Source: Saprospirales bacterium
GTDB taxonomy: Bacteria > Bacteroidota > Bacteroidia > Chitinophagales > JADIYW01
Direction of reading: 5' to 3'
Length of the DNA stretch: 64,000 bases
Assembly: GCA_016711605.1 (NCBI GenBank)
Contig: JADJSS010000007.1
Span: 186,001 to 250,000 of the forward strand
The first letter of the stretch is position 1. The number at the start of each line of letters is the position of its first letter. The notes under the pieces are model-generated. The model was given only the letters and a program-made list of their open reading frames with translations, ran no database searches and was not told the DNA's origin. Of the stretch, positions 37,620 through 46,633 are shown in pieces. The position numbers were made by a program, and so were the translations under genes.

Positions 37620-38699
37620 TTAAAATTTCAAATCATCTAAATTAACTGTGTACGAGATTTTAGGTGTTTGAGCTGCATCAACACTAAAGATTTGTACTTT
37701 AATTGTTACAGGTGTTGCGTCCCAATCTATTGAAATCATTCCATAATTTTTACCATCAAAACCTTGGCCAAGTCTAATAGCGTTGTTTGTAGCAGCTATT
37801 TTACCTTCGTTATGAGTAATTCCACTAGATGTAAAATCATAAATTGGATACATACCAGCTGGCTGAGTTTTAGTAAATTCTGCAAAATGAACATCACCGC
37901 TTAAGAAAAACACGCCATTTGCTTGGGTAGATTTAATTAAGTCTAACATTCTTTGTTTTTCTAATGGTAAAACTGCCCAATTTTCGCTGCCACTGTAAGG
38001 TGCGTTAAATTGTAATGAAGACATAACAATTCTTACTTTCGCTGGTTTTCTTAATTCGCCTTCTAACCAAGTCCATTGTGTAGCACCTAAAATTGTTGCG
38101 TTTGGAGATAACATGGTATCGTAACCAGAAAGTGCTGCACCAGGACCAGCTGCTTTATATGGTGTATGATTATATCTTAAATCCAACATAATAACCTGCA
38201 CTTTGTGTGCATCATCGCCATAATAGTATGAACCATAAATTCCACCGTCTGATCTATTGTGGCGCTCATCAGTTTCAGGAATTTCCCAGTATTTAAAAAA
38301 TAGAGATTTTGCAAATGTTTTAGAAGGATTGTCGCTAGTGCCATCGTTCATACCTGTATCATGGTCGTCCCAAGTAGCAATCATTGGAACTGTTTGTCTT
38401 AATTTTATCCATTCATTAGATTGATAGAATAATTTCCTGTAAGAACCTTCTATGAATGCTGAATCACCTGGAAGCAAGGCAACTACATCACCATAAATAT
38501 TATCTCCACCTGCAATATACAATTGTGGTTTTGCTTCATAAATTTTTTGAAAAATTGGATAAATATCAGCTGTTTGATAAGAGCACGATCCAAATGCAAT
38601 TTTTGACAAATTTCCTTCTACAGTTGGCAATTTATTAGAATCTTTTTTACAACCAAATGTAATTGCAAGGATGCATGCTATTGTAAATATTTTTTTCAT
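37620..38699 (-). CDS. PhoD-like phosphatase lipoprotein
   Basis: 359 residues with a lipoprotein signal (AITFGC then KKDS). Metallophosphatase residues of the alkaline phosphatase D family are visible: FGSCSYQ, AGGDNIYGD, TWDDHDTGMND, SSLQFNAP and FLSGDVHFAEF. Members are calcium/iron phosphodiesterases or phosphatases; here it would sit on the outer or inner membrane. Unlike Bacillus PhoD it lacks the long N-terminal beta domain, matching the short Bacteroidota forms. Substrate not determinable. Confidence 0.9.
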   Translation of the reverse strand: MKKIFTIACILAITFGCKKDSNKLPTVEGNLSKIAFGSCSYQTADIYPIFQKIYEAKPQLYIAGGDNIYGDVVALLPGDSAFIEGSYRKLFYQSNEWIKLRQTVPMIATWDDHDTGMNDGTSDNPSKTFAKSLFFKYWEIPETDERHNRSDGGIYGSYYYGDDAHKVQVIMLDLRYNHTPYKAAGPGAALSGYDTMLSPNATILGATQWTWLEGELRKPAKVRIVMSSLQFNAPYSGSENWAVLPLEKQRMLDLIKSTQANGVFFLSGDVHFAEFTKTQPAGMYPIYDFTSSGITHNEGKIAATNNAIRLGQGFDGKNYGMISIDWDATPVTIKVQIFSVDAAQTPKISYTVNLDDLKF

Positions 38700-38725
38700 T
38701 TTAAATGTATTGAGTTAAATGTAAT

Positions 38726-38733
38726 CAAAATTA
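38726..38733 (-). promoter_or_regulatory. -7 box TAATTTTG upstream of the PhoD-like gene
   Basis: Minus-strand TAnnTTTG match, 26 bases before the start at 38699. Confidence 0.45.
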
Positions 38734-38849
38734 TGAATTTAATGTGAATAAATGATACATAAAATTAGGTATTTTGTTTAAAAGTACACTTAGTGAACAC
38801 AAAAAGATTTATAATTTTTTATTCAGATTGATTTTTTTAATTTTATAAT

Positions 38850-39491
38850 ATGTTTGAAATATTCACCAGCCAATTAATTGAGGCATTTAAACAACCATTA
38901 CCTGGTAAAAATGGGCAAGCTCAACTAAAACCTTATTTGAAGATTAATAAAAATATCGATGCTCCATCTTTTATAAAACCGAAAGAAGGTGCAGTAATGG
39001 CTGTTATTTATCCGAAAGAGAATATACCACATTTGTTACTTATTGAACGTCCACTGTATGATGGTGTTCATAGCGGACAAATTGCTTTTCCAGGTGGAAA
39101 AATTGAAAAAAGTGATGCTAGTTTTTTACACGCTGCCTTGCGCGAAACACATGAAGAAGTTGGCATTGAAAGCAATCATATACAAGTAGTTGGCAATTTG
39201 ACTGAAGTATTTGTGTTTGCCAGTAATTTTATGGTCTATCCATTTGTTGGAATTATGCAGGAAATTCCAACTTTAGCATTAGAAACAAAGGAAGTTGCAG
39301 CTGTTTTAGAAATTCCGTTGTTGCGTTTTTTTGAAGATGGAATTATTAAAGAAAAAAAGATAAAAAATGCGCTTGGTTTTAATTTAATGGCACCGTATTA
39401 CGACTTAGACAACAAGGTACTTTGGGGCGCGACTGCGATGATGGTGAGTGAATTGTGTGCTGTTATTAAACAGCATCAGATTAAAGTGTAG
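38850..39491 (+). CDS. Nudix hydrolase, CoA pyrophosphatase type
   Basis: 213 residues. The extended motif GQIAFPGGKIEKSD followed by AALRETHEEVGI is the Nudix box in its CoA-diphosphatase (NudL/Nudt7) form, with the catalytic REThEE residues intact. N-terminal LLLIERPLYDGVHSGQ also fits that subfamily. It would cleave CoA or related nucleotide diphosphates. It stands alone, convergent with a T9SS pseudogene, with a hairpin between. Confidence 0.92.
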   Translation: MFEIFTSQLIEAFKQPLPGKNGQAQLKPYLKINKNIDAPSFIKPKEGAVMAVIYPKENIPHLLLIERPLYDGVHSGQIAFPGGKIEKSDASFLHAALRETHEEVGIESNHIQVVGNLTEVFVFASNFMVYPFVGIMQEIPTLALETKEVAAVLEIPLLRFFEDGIIKEKKIKNALGFNLMAPYYDLDNKVLWGATAMMVSELCAVIKQHQIKV

Positions 39492-39533
39492 TGATATATA
39501 GCACTTGGCTAAATTTTAAAATAGCAACTAATT

Positions 39534-39572
39534 TTTAACACATAGTTCCGAACATTTGGAACTATGTGTTTA
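39534..39572. terminator. Bidirectional hairpin between the Nudix gene and the T9SS pseudogene
   Basis: Arms AACACATAGTTCC and GGAACTATGTGTT form a perfect 13-base stem around GAACATTT, flanked by TTTT and AAAA. It contains a variant of the TTCCGAA palindrome family. Confidence 0.75.
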
Positions 39573-39603
39573 AAATAGTAACAGTTTAAATTATTGAACT
39601 AAA

Positions 39604-41317
39604 CTACTGCACTATTAATTTTCCGTTGGCTATTTCAGTTGTATTATTTTGGATTCTGAATAAATACAAACCTTTTGCAAGATTGCTACCATTTAAAAGA
39701 TATTTATTGTTGTTCGATTGCAATTGCAAAATCACATTTCCTGCAATATCTAACAAAATTAAATTAGTGTTTTGAGGTTCTATATTTTGCAACTCAATCG
39801 TTGCATTTTCTCTAAACGGATTTGGATAAATTTTTACATCTGCTTTTGAATACGTTGGATTGATTACTTTGCTAATAATTCTTACGTATACTTCACCAAT
39901 AGTATGCATGGTTTTATTTGTAAAAATTGGTGCGTTGTAATCGAAATAAATTTCTGCCTGATTATATATTTTGGTGCCATTCGGATTGTTTTGTTTTTGC
40001 TGAATTCTGAATTTTACAAAACCATGCGACAGTTTTTCGTTCTTATTGCTGTCCACCAATTTAATGCTGTCAAAAATAAATTTAATCGTGTTGCTATCGG
40101 TTCGCATAAACGTATATCGATGTGAACTTGCGCCTGGTTCAATGGTATTGATGTCTAAGTATTTTGAGATCGTATCAACAATCACCACTTTAAAAGCCGT
40201 ATCATTTCCAGTATTTTGAAAATTAATTTTATAATCAATCGCTGTATTTTTTTCTATATAATGTTGTCCACTCACACCAATCGGAAAGCCAGTTTTATCG
40301 TTCGGATCAAAAGCGCCGCGATTTTGTTGGCAATCCACACTTTGTATGGTTCGCCATCAAATTCAGGATATTGTGTAACAAAACCTGTATTAAATTGTCC
40401 ATTTATTGGATTGCAACCTTCAATAAATGCAGTGGCAAATTTATCACCTAATTGAATCGGAAACGCATCATCTTGTTCGGCAATAATACCATATGTATGT
40501 CCACTATCTGCTGCGATAGTTACTATTTTTTGTTGTCCATTATTTAACTGATAATTACCATTTAAACGATTCAAATTATCTTCGATAACTATATAACGTT
40601 TTGGATTTTGCATGTTGCCACCACTATTTCTCAATTTAAATTCAACGGAATCGTGTTTGCATTGTGCAGATGCTGAAATCACTGGACCAGTATAATTGGC
40701 AGCTGCGCAAACCGTGTCTGGATAGATATGTGCTTCCACGCAATGTGTTTGTCCAACAATAGTTGAATCGCAGCGAACCGTGACATCAATCGTAAATCTT
40801 CCAGATGACATATAATCAACATTACCGATGTTGAAACGCAATACATTGTTGCCTAGGTTAGTATATGGAATGGATGCTGAGTTGACCGTTAGAAAGCGAT
40901 CTAAAGCTACATCAATGAAAGTATTGGTGATGCAACTGTTCCATTGTTTTTATAATTGACTGTATAAATATTAGAAACACAACGGCGCAGCATTGGTGTA
41001 GAAATATCTACATACATATTTGGACACAAAATAGTTGGTTTTAAATTGAGGTTGATGGTATCAATAGTAAAACTATCTAAATACGCATAAGAAGTTTGCA
41101 CGGCGCAATTGCCTTGCACAAATAATGGATAATTGATGTTTGGTTGTGCAGTAACAGTATATAAACCAGAATCACTAACACCAATAAAATAGTTGCCATT
41201 ATTATCAGATGAAGTAAATGCTGTGTTGTTATTATTTTGTGCAGTAACGGTAACTTGTGGCAAACTATTATCTGTTGTGTTTTTTATACAGTTGTTATTT
41301 TGGTCGGCAAATAACAG
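39604..41317 (-). pseudogene. T9SS surface protein, 5'-truncated with two frameshifts
   Basis: Three reading frames together encode one protein. The 5' segment (41317-40907) has the CIKNTTDNSLPQVTVTAQ and DNNGNYFIGVSDSGLYTV motifs; the next (about 40910-40330) has a CARDB/DUF11-like region; the last (40338-39604) starts at DCQQNRGAFDPNDKTGFP, continues as the DUF7619-like IDYKINFQNTGNDTAF domain and ends in a type IX sorting tail (IYPNPFRENATIEL...GLYLFRI). Frames change near 40925 and near 40330, each reparable by one inserted base. Upstream of 41317 a TAA closes the frame and no signal peptide is found, so the beginning is lost. Confidence 0.85.
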
Positions 41318-41916
41318 TTAATATGACCTATGTGAATCCATTTCACGGCTGACTTCTCCAAATTAGAATATTTCTTTGAAGAGTTGATTTGTTATTTAAG
41401 AGGTTGTAATTTTAAGATGTTACTTAAAAATAATTTTGAGAAACATTTTGATACTAATGCCATACATTTAATGAACCATCTTTTGAAATGTTTGCTGTAT
41501 ATTGATTGTACGTATCTTAATACATCAAAATTTTATATTTTGTTGGAAGTTTGTAATGCACATTGATTTTGACACAATATAATTGGGGGTTCTGTTTGTT
41601 GAATCATCACCTGAAGTATGAAAAAAATTAATTTGAAATAAAGGCAAGTTTGAATTATTGAAACATATGAATAATCATTCATATTGTTCTCGATAGAATT
41701 TATCAGTCAAAATTATAATTTTTCATCTAATTTTAATCTTCTACATGTATCGTTGGTGTTTTCATATAAAACTTGAATTGAACATAATGTACTTTTTTTT
41801 TAATTAAATACCATAAAACTAAATGGTTTAATTGTTTTTACTGCCTGCATTGACATTAAATGAAATCATTTGTCACATACTATATAATCTAGCGAAGCTG
41901 TGATTGCCTTTTTTTT
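41318..41916. other. AT-rich gene-free stretch
   Basis: No credible gene on either strand; a 60-codon plus-strand ORF (41384-41566) has no signal, motif or neighbour support. It probably consists of decayed remains between two pseudogenes. No hairpin or repeat stood out. Confidence 0.5.
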
Positions 41917-42497
41917 TTACAAATTAATGATTGGATCTATAGGCTTTCCATTATAATCCTTCCTAATTCTATTGTAGTCATTATTATTATAAACTGTCTT
42001 TTTCTGTTACCATATTTATCTAAAAAATTATAAATATGAAGTAAATTTCCATGGTCATAAGTTAATCTTCACTTAACATTTTTCCATATTTATATTTATA
42101 GTAATATTTACCTCTGTGGGTTGGTAATACACCACAATTCAATTATGTTAATGACCTGAATATGTAGGATCATATACTAATATATTACTATCTCTAATAT
42201 AACTTTCAATATCTTGAATAAAATTTATCCCAAAAACAGAATCAAATCTTAGTTTGTGTTGGCTGCCCTTCCAACCAACACTGCGCACTTCAAATTATCC
42301 AAAGAAGTGACCACCGTCTTTTGTACGTTAAGTGATTTCTTAACTTGCAAGATAAAATCACTGGTTAAATCAGATTTTAGGGTATTCTGTGTAGTAAACC
42401 CATCATTTAATATCTTTTGCCAGCCACCACCAAATGCAGTACCATAAAACAAAAGTAACAGTGTAAATAGAGCAGTCAGTTTTATCAGCTTTCTCAT
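41917..42497 (-). pseudogene. Decayed small secreted-protein gene
   Basis: The gene starts with a clear signal peptide (MRKLIKLTALFTLLLLFYGTAFG) and stays open for 82 codons. It then continues in other frames: LRFDSVFGINFIQDIESYI next, a VLPTHRGKYYYKYKYGKM segment, TYDHGNLLHIYNFLDKYGNRKRQF, and finally DYNRIRKDYNGKPIDPIINL with a stop at 41917. Adding one G to a GGG near 42260 joins the first two parts. The C-terminal composition (Tyr, Lys, Asn, Asp) recalls the toxin tips of polymorphic secreted proteins, but I cannot name a family. Confidence 0.6.
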
Positions 42498-42605
42498 GTG
42501 TATAAATTTAATATTTCTTCGTCAATGTTGTTTACGAATCAAATTTGGTTATTAAATTCAGTAATTACAAATCTAATTTTTAGGTAAAATCGGATTTTTG
42601 ATGTA

Positions 42606-42802
42606 AATTAGTCATTGGTCATTGAGATTGAGAATAGGAATTTGGTTCTAACTGTAATATCAAAATGTAGTAAATGGTGCCGAAATAATTTGGCATGACA
42701 GCGGCTCGGTGTCGACCGGGCTTTAAATGGATTGTTGTTTATTTATAACTAATTTATTTCATTAAAAACAAATGACCAATGACAATTAACCAATGACTAA
42801 TT
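42606..42802. repeat. Inverted word-like repeats flanking a GC-rich core
   Basis: AATTAGTCATTGGTCATTG at 42606-42624 is mirrored by AATGACCAATGAC (42771-42783) and AACCAATGACTAATT (42788-42802). The right-hand copy ends eight bases before the ATG of the 42811 gene. About 150 bases with unusually GC-rich structure lie between. Confidence 0.7.
42678..42724 (+). ncRNA. GC-rich double hairpin, candidate structured RNA or terminator
   Basis: Two adjacent hairpins: TGCCGAAAT...ATTTGGCA (42678-42695, imperfect) and GCTCGGT-GTCG-ACCGGGC (42704-42721, seven pairs with one G-T), followed by TTT. The second stem is far richer in GC than anything around it. I recognise no Rfam family. Confidence 0.35.
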
Positions 42803-42810
42803 AACCAACC

Positions 42811-44208
42811 ATGTATGAAAGTAAATTAATCGAAATTCTGTTGTCGTTTTCTACGACGGAAATTCAATATTTTAATAAATGGTATCGTTCGCCAATTGCC
42901 AACCAGCACGAAAAAGTAACGTTGTTGTTTGATTTCATTTATTCTAAACGACACATCACACCTATTTCCATAAAAAAAGAAAAAGCATTTGCGCATATTT
43001 TTCCAAACAAAAAATTCGATATAAAAGAGTTGCGTTATGTAATGAGTTACGCATTAACTGTTGTGGAAGATTTTTTAGGGTATCAATCTTTTTTGCAACA
43101 ACGCAACGCGGCTGCTTTGCAATTGTTGGCAAATTATCAAAAACGTAATTTGCCTGTGCATACCAATGCTGTTATAGACGACATTTCTAAGCAATTCAAA
43201 AACCAGAATTATTCAGATAGCACTTATCATTTAGAACAATTTGAACTGGAAAAAATAAAGTATGAAATTGCGTCTAACAACAAACGCATTACTACACTTA
43301 ATATTCAGGAAGTGTTTAATGCATTGCATCATTTTACAATTAGCGAAACGCTGCGTTGGACTTGTATTGCTTTGTCGCATCAGCAAATTAGCGACAGTCA
43401 ATATGATGTACCTGCGTTGAATTTTTATTTGCAATTAATTGAAGAAAAAAAGTTTAATGACATTGCTTCTGTGCAATTGTATTATCATATCTATAAAATG
43501 ATTAGTACACAAGAAGAAATTTATTTTGCAAACATAAAAAAGCAACTCCATAATTATGAAAAAAATTTCACTGCTAAAGAATTGAAAGATGTGTATTTAT
43601 TATGCATCAATTATTGCATAAAAATGAGCAACAAAGGTAAAACTGTTTACATCAAAGAATTGTTTGATTTGTATTTGCATGCTATTGAAAAAAAATATTT
43701 GATAGAGAACAATGAGCTCAGTCGATTCTCCTTTTCTAATATTGTGACCAATGGAATTAAATTAAAAGAATACAGCAAAACCATAGCATTTATTGATACT
43801 TATCAGCATTATATAAATTTGGATTACAGAGAAAATACGGTTGCATTTAATTTATCAAAAGTTTGGTTTGCACAAAAACAATACAAAAAAGCAATGCCGA
43901 CTTTATTGCAAACAGAATTTAAAGATGTGATTTGGCATTTAAATGCAAAACATTTATTATTCAAAATGTTGTACGAAACAAAAGAAATAGAGTTACTGCA
44001 AACGCAGTTAGCAGGTTTAAAAAATTACATCAAACGACAAAAAGATATTGGTTATCATAAGGAATTTTTTAATGCAATTATAGAGCAGTTTTACCAATTG
44101 ATAAAAATTCAACAGGCAAAAAGAAACGATAAAAAAGCCATGAAAATAAACTTTTTATCAGCTGTAAATTTGAAAGATAAAGATTGGTTTGTGGAAGTTT
44201 TGATGTGA
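42811..44208 (+). CDS. Alpha-helical protein of unknown function (member 3 of a three-gene set)
   Basis: 465 residues, no signal peptide, all-helical, Lys/Gln/Tyr rich. The N-terminus MYESKLIEILLSFSTTEIQYFNKWY and several internal blocks (LLFDFIYS, KKEKAFAHIFP, LRYVMSYALTVVEDFL, TLNIQEVFNALHHFTISE, FKDVIWHLNAKHLLFKM) line up with the 29334 protein (KTLNDFTISQ, YKDIFYKIDSKRLYIKL). Repeated helix pairs suggest a TPR-like scaffold. Start ATG at 42811 sits right after a word-like repeat. Convergent with the wecA-like gene by 20 bases. Confidence 0.85.
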   Translation: MYESKLIEILLSFSTTEIQYFNKWYRSPIANQHEKVTLLFDFIYSKRHITPISIKKEKAFAHIFPNKKFDIKELRYVMSYALTVVEDFLGYQSFLQQRNAAALQLLANYQKRNLPVHTNAVIDDISKQFKNQNYSDSTYHLEQFELEKIKYEIASNNKRITTLNIQEVFNALHHFTISETLRWTCIALSHQQISDSQYDVPALNFYLQLIEEKKFNDIASVQLYYHIYKMISTQEEIYFANIKKQLHNYEKNFTAKELKDVYLLCINYCIKMSNKGKTVYIKELFDLYLHAIEKKYLIENNELSRFSFSNIVTNGIKLKEYSKTIAFIDTYQHYINLDYRENTVAFNLSKVWFAQKQYKKAMPTLLQTEFKDVIWHLNAKHLLFKMLYETKEIELLQTQLAGLKNYIKRQKDIGYHKEFFNAIIEQFYQLIKIQQAKRNDKKAMKINFLSAVNLKDKDWFVEVLM

Positions 44209-44228
44209 GTTTTTACAATTAGCTTTTT

Positions 44229-45437
44229 TTACTGCAAATCAACTTTCATTGATAAATTAATTGGCTTATCATTTTCTGTTTTTGATTCATTATCAACTAT
44301 TATTTTTTTTTTAATGCTAAAAGAAAACAAAATAAACGTAAGCAACATTGCCAAAGCCAACTCAAAACACATTAACAAGAAATTTCCAAAATGCTGTAAG
44401 AAATAGGTTAATATAATAAATAAAATATTTACTGTAATTAAAATAAATGTAGCTTTCACATGTGAAAATCCTAAATCTAGCAAACGATGATGTATGTGAT
44501 TTCTATCAGCAATAAAAGGAGATTTTCTTTTAATTAAACGCATTGTAAAAACACGAAAAGCATCATAAATAGGAATAATTAAAACAGCAATTGCCATGGC
44601 TGGCGACGCTGTGATTTGTATTCCTGAACTAATATGCTGATGCAATATCATTTCATTCTTTTCAATAAACTGTATAGCTAAAACAGCTGCTAACAGTCCA
44701 ATAGACAAACTACCTGAGTCACCCATAAAAATTTTTGCTGGTGTGATATTATACCGAAGAAAGGCCAAAACTGCGCCACTCATGGCAGCTGCTAGAATAG
44801 CATAATCATTAAATCCATAAAAATAAAACCACGCACCAAACGACAAAGATATAACGACACTTACACTTCCAGCCAATAAGTTTATACCATCAATTAAGTT
44901 AAATGCATTGATTATAAAAATGATAGTTACGATTGACAATACAATACTAAATGCTTCGCTGATATAAGACATACCGAACATTCCGTATAAACTCGTTATT
45001 CTAATTCCACCTAAAATAACAATGATAGATGCAGCAAAAATTTGACCTATAAATTTTTTATTAGCTACCAATGCAACAATATCGTCTTTTGCACCTAACA
45101 TAAACGTGAAACTCAACGCAGCAATTATATATTTTAGCTCAGGTGTTTTTAAATCAAAAGTTGCGAATAAGCAAAACCCAATTACAAAACCACCAAAGAT
45201 ACCAATACCACCAAGTGTTGGTATAATTTCGTCGTGCGATTTTCTATCATCATCAGGCGAATCATACAAATGTTTTATAATTGCTACTTTTATTATCGAT
45301 GGAATAAAAGTATACGTTAAAACAAATGCAGTTAAAAGTGCAGCTGCCAATTTGAATGACGTTGCATGAGGTGCATTTGAGAACAAACTCCAAATGTTGT
45401 TTAGAAGTAAATTCAAGAATATAATATGACCGTGCAT
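44229..45437 (-). CDS. Undecaprenyl-phosphate sugar-1-phosphate transferase (WecA/MraY family)
   Basis: 402-residue polytopic enzyme transferring a sugar-1-phosphate, probably GlcNAc-1-P, to undecaprenyl phosphate to start a surface polysaccharide. Cytoplasmic-loop motifs: DDDRKSHDEIIPTLGGIGIF, the LGAKDDIVAL Asp pair, INAFNLIDGINLLAGS, FMGDSGSLSIG and the WecA-type DRNHIHHRLLDLGFSH. The HIHHR form and length favour WecA over MraY. The C-terminal 25 residues are a soluble tail. It heads the polysaccharide region. Confidence 0.9.
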   Translation of the reverse strand: MHGHIIFLNLLLNNIWSLFSNAPHATSFKLAAALLTAFVLTYTFIPSIIKVAIIKHLYDSPDDDRKSHDEIIPTLGGIGIFGGFVIGFCLFATFDLKTPELKYIIAALSFTFMLGAKDDIVALVANKKFIGQIFAASIIVILGGIRITSLYGMFGMSYISEAFSIVLSIVTIIFIINAFNLIDGINLLAGSVSVVISLSFGAWFYFYGFNDYAILAAAMSGAVLAFLRYNITPAKIFMGDSGSLSIGLLAAVLAIQFIEKNEMILHQHISSGIQITASPAMAIAVLIIPIYDAFRVFTMRLIKRKSPFIADRNHIHHRLLDLGFSHVKATFILITVNILFIILTYFLQHFGNFLLMCFELALAMLLTFILFSFSIKKKIIVDNESKTENDKPINLSMKVDLQ

Positions 45438-45451
45438 AATTTAGTTCACAC

Positions 45452-45459
45452 CAAAGTTA
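45452..45459 (-). promoter_or_regulatory. -7 box TAACTTTG upstream of the wecA-like gene
   Basis: Minus-strand TAnnTTTG match, 14 bases before the start codon at 45437. Confidence 0.5.
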
Positions 45460-45490
45460 GTAACAATTTATTAAAAAAAGTTAAAATATG

Positions 45491-46621
45491 CTAAAGATTT
45501 TCTGTTATATGAAGGTAGATATCATTAATATAAATACTAGAAAATACGTTTTCTGCTCGTTTCCTTGCATTTATACCTAATTTCACTTTATCATCTTTAC
45601 TTAACAAGATAAATGTTTGCATTGCATTTGCTAATGATTGACTATCAGCCGTTTTACAGATGAAACCACTATCACCATCTATAACTGAATCTTTGCAACC
45701 AGGCGCATCTGTTGTGATGCATGGCTTAGCCATTGCCATTCCTTCTAAAATTACGCGCGGCATTCCTTCTCTGTACGATGGCAACACTACACAATCAGCG
45801 TTGCAAATAAATGGTCGCGTGTCTTTTGCGTGTTCGTTGTAAATTATTATGTCGTTTTTTATCCAATTTTCCAGCTCTTCTTTTTTAATAGCTGATGGAT
45901 TTTGCGTGTCAATTTCACCTAAAACATGAAATTCTGTTTTAGGAAATTGTTGCTTTACGAATTGTGCTGCTTCTATGTATTCAAAAATTCCTTTGTCTTT
46001 TAGCAATCTTCCAATCATTAAAAAACGAGTATTTTCTGATTTGGTATTTTCTATGGTTTTGCAAAAATCTGGATGAAATTTTTCGACATCAATTCCAGAA
46101 CCATGAATAATACCACATTTTGATTTTTCTGCTAAATTGAAATCCAGAAACGTTTGCAAATCATCTGTGTTTTGAAACAATATTTTATCTGCTTTCTTGA
46201 ACGCAAACCGATATAATTGATGTGCAATTTTTGAAGTCAGATTTTTATTTAAAAACGTATAACCTAAACCAGTAACCGTACAAATGGTTTTTGTGTTGGA
46301 TAATGATGCGGCCAATGTTCCATAAATATTTGGTTTAATAGTGTATTGCAACACTGCATCTAAATTGTTTCTTTTATAGATTTTACGAAGCTCATTTACC
46401 AATAACAAATCGTTGATTGGATTGGTGCCTTTGCGTGCTAATTTTTTTAGTTCGATAAATTCAATGTCATTTTCCGATAATAAATCAACATAATTATCTT
46501 TTGGCGCGATGGCAACCACATGGTGTCCAGCTTTTTTCAATGCTTTAATTAATTCCAATCTAAAGTTGAAAATATTAAATGCTGTATTTGCTACAACGCC
46601 AATGTTTAAAGGTGTTTTCAG
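45491..46621 (-). CDS. GT4 glycosyltransferase with a non-canonical start
   Basis: About 376 residues. C-terminal GT-B features: RFLMIGRLLKDKGIFEYIEAAQ, NADCVVLPSYREGMPRVILEGMAMAKPCI (donor site EX7E) and a typical final helix. The first ATG/GTG/TTG (TTG at 46558) lies after sequence that is clearly conserved: the frame upstream reads KTPLNIGVVANTAFNIFNFR, matching the N-terminal Rossmann strand of this family (compare IVANTAWNIYNFRL types). The frame opens after a TAA; the only start-like codon is CTG at 46621, 12 bases after the asnB stop. Either CTG is used or an ATG has mutated. Confidence 0.8.
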   Translation of the reverse strand: MKTPLNIGVVANTAFNIFNFRLELIKALKKAGHHVVAIAPKDNYVDLLSENDIEFIELKKLARKGTNPINDLLLVNELRKIYKRNNLDAVLQYTIKPNIYGTLAASLSNTKTICTVTGLGYTFLNKNLTSKIAHQLYRFAFKKADKILFQNTDDLQTFLDFNLAEKSKCGIIHGSGIDVEKFHPDFCKTIENTKSENTRFLMIGRLLKDKGIFEYIEAAQFVKQQFPKTEFHVLGEIDTQNPSAIKKEELENWIKNDIIIYNEHAKDTRPFICNADCVVLPSYREGMPRVILEGMAMAKPCITTDAPGCKDSVIDGDSGFICKTADSQSLANAMQTFILLSKDDKVKLGINARKRAENVFSSIYINDIYLHITENL

Positions 46622-46633
46622 TTTTTATTATTT

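Noticed and set aside
41384..41566. A 60-codon plus-strand ORF
   Set aside because: No motif, no signal, no promoter, and it lies in decayed DNA between two pseudogenes.
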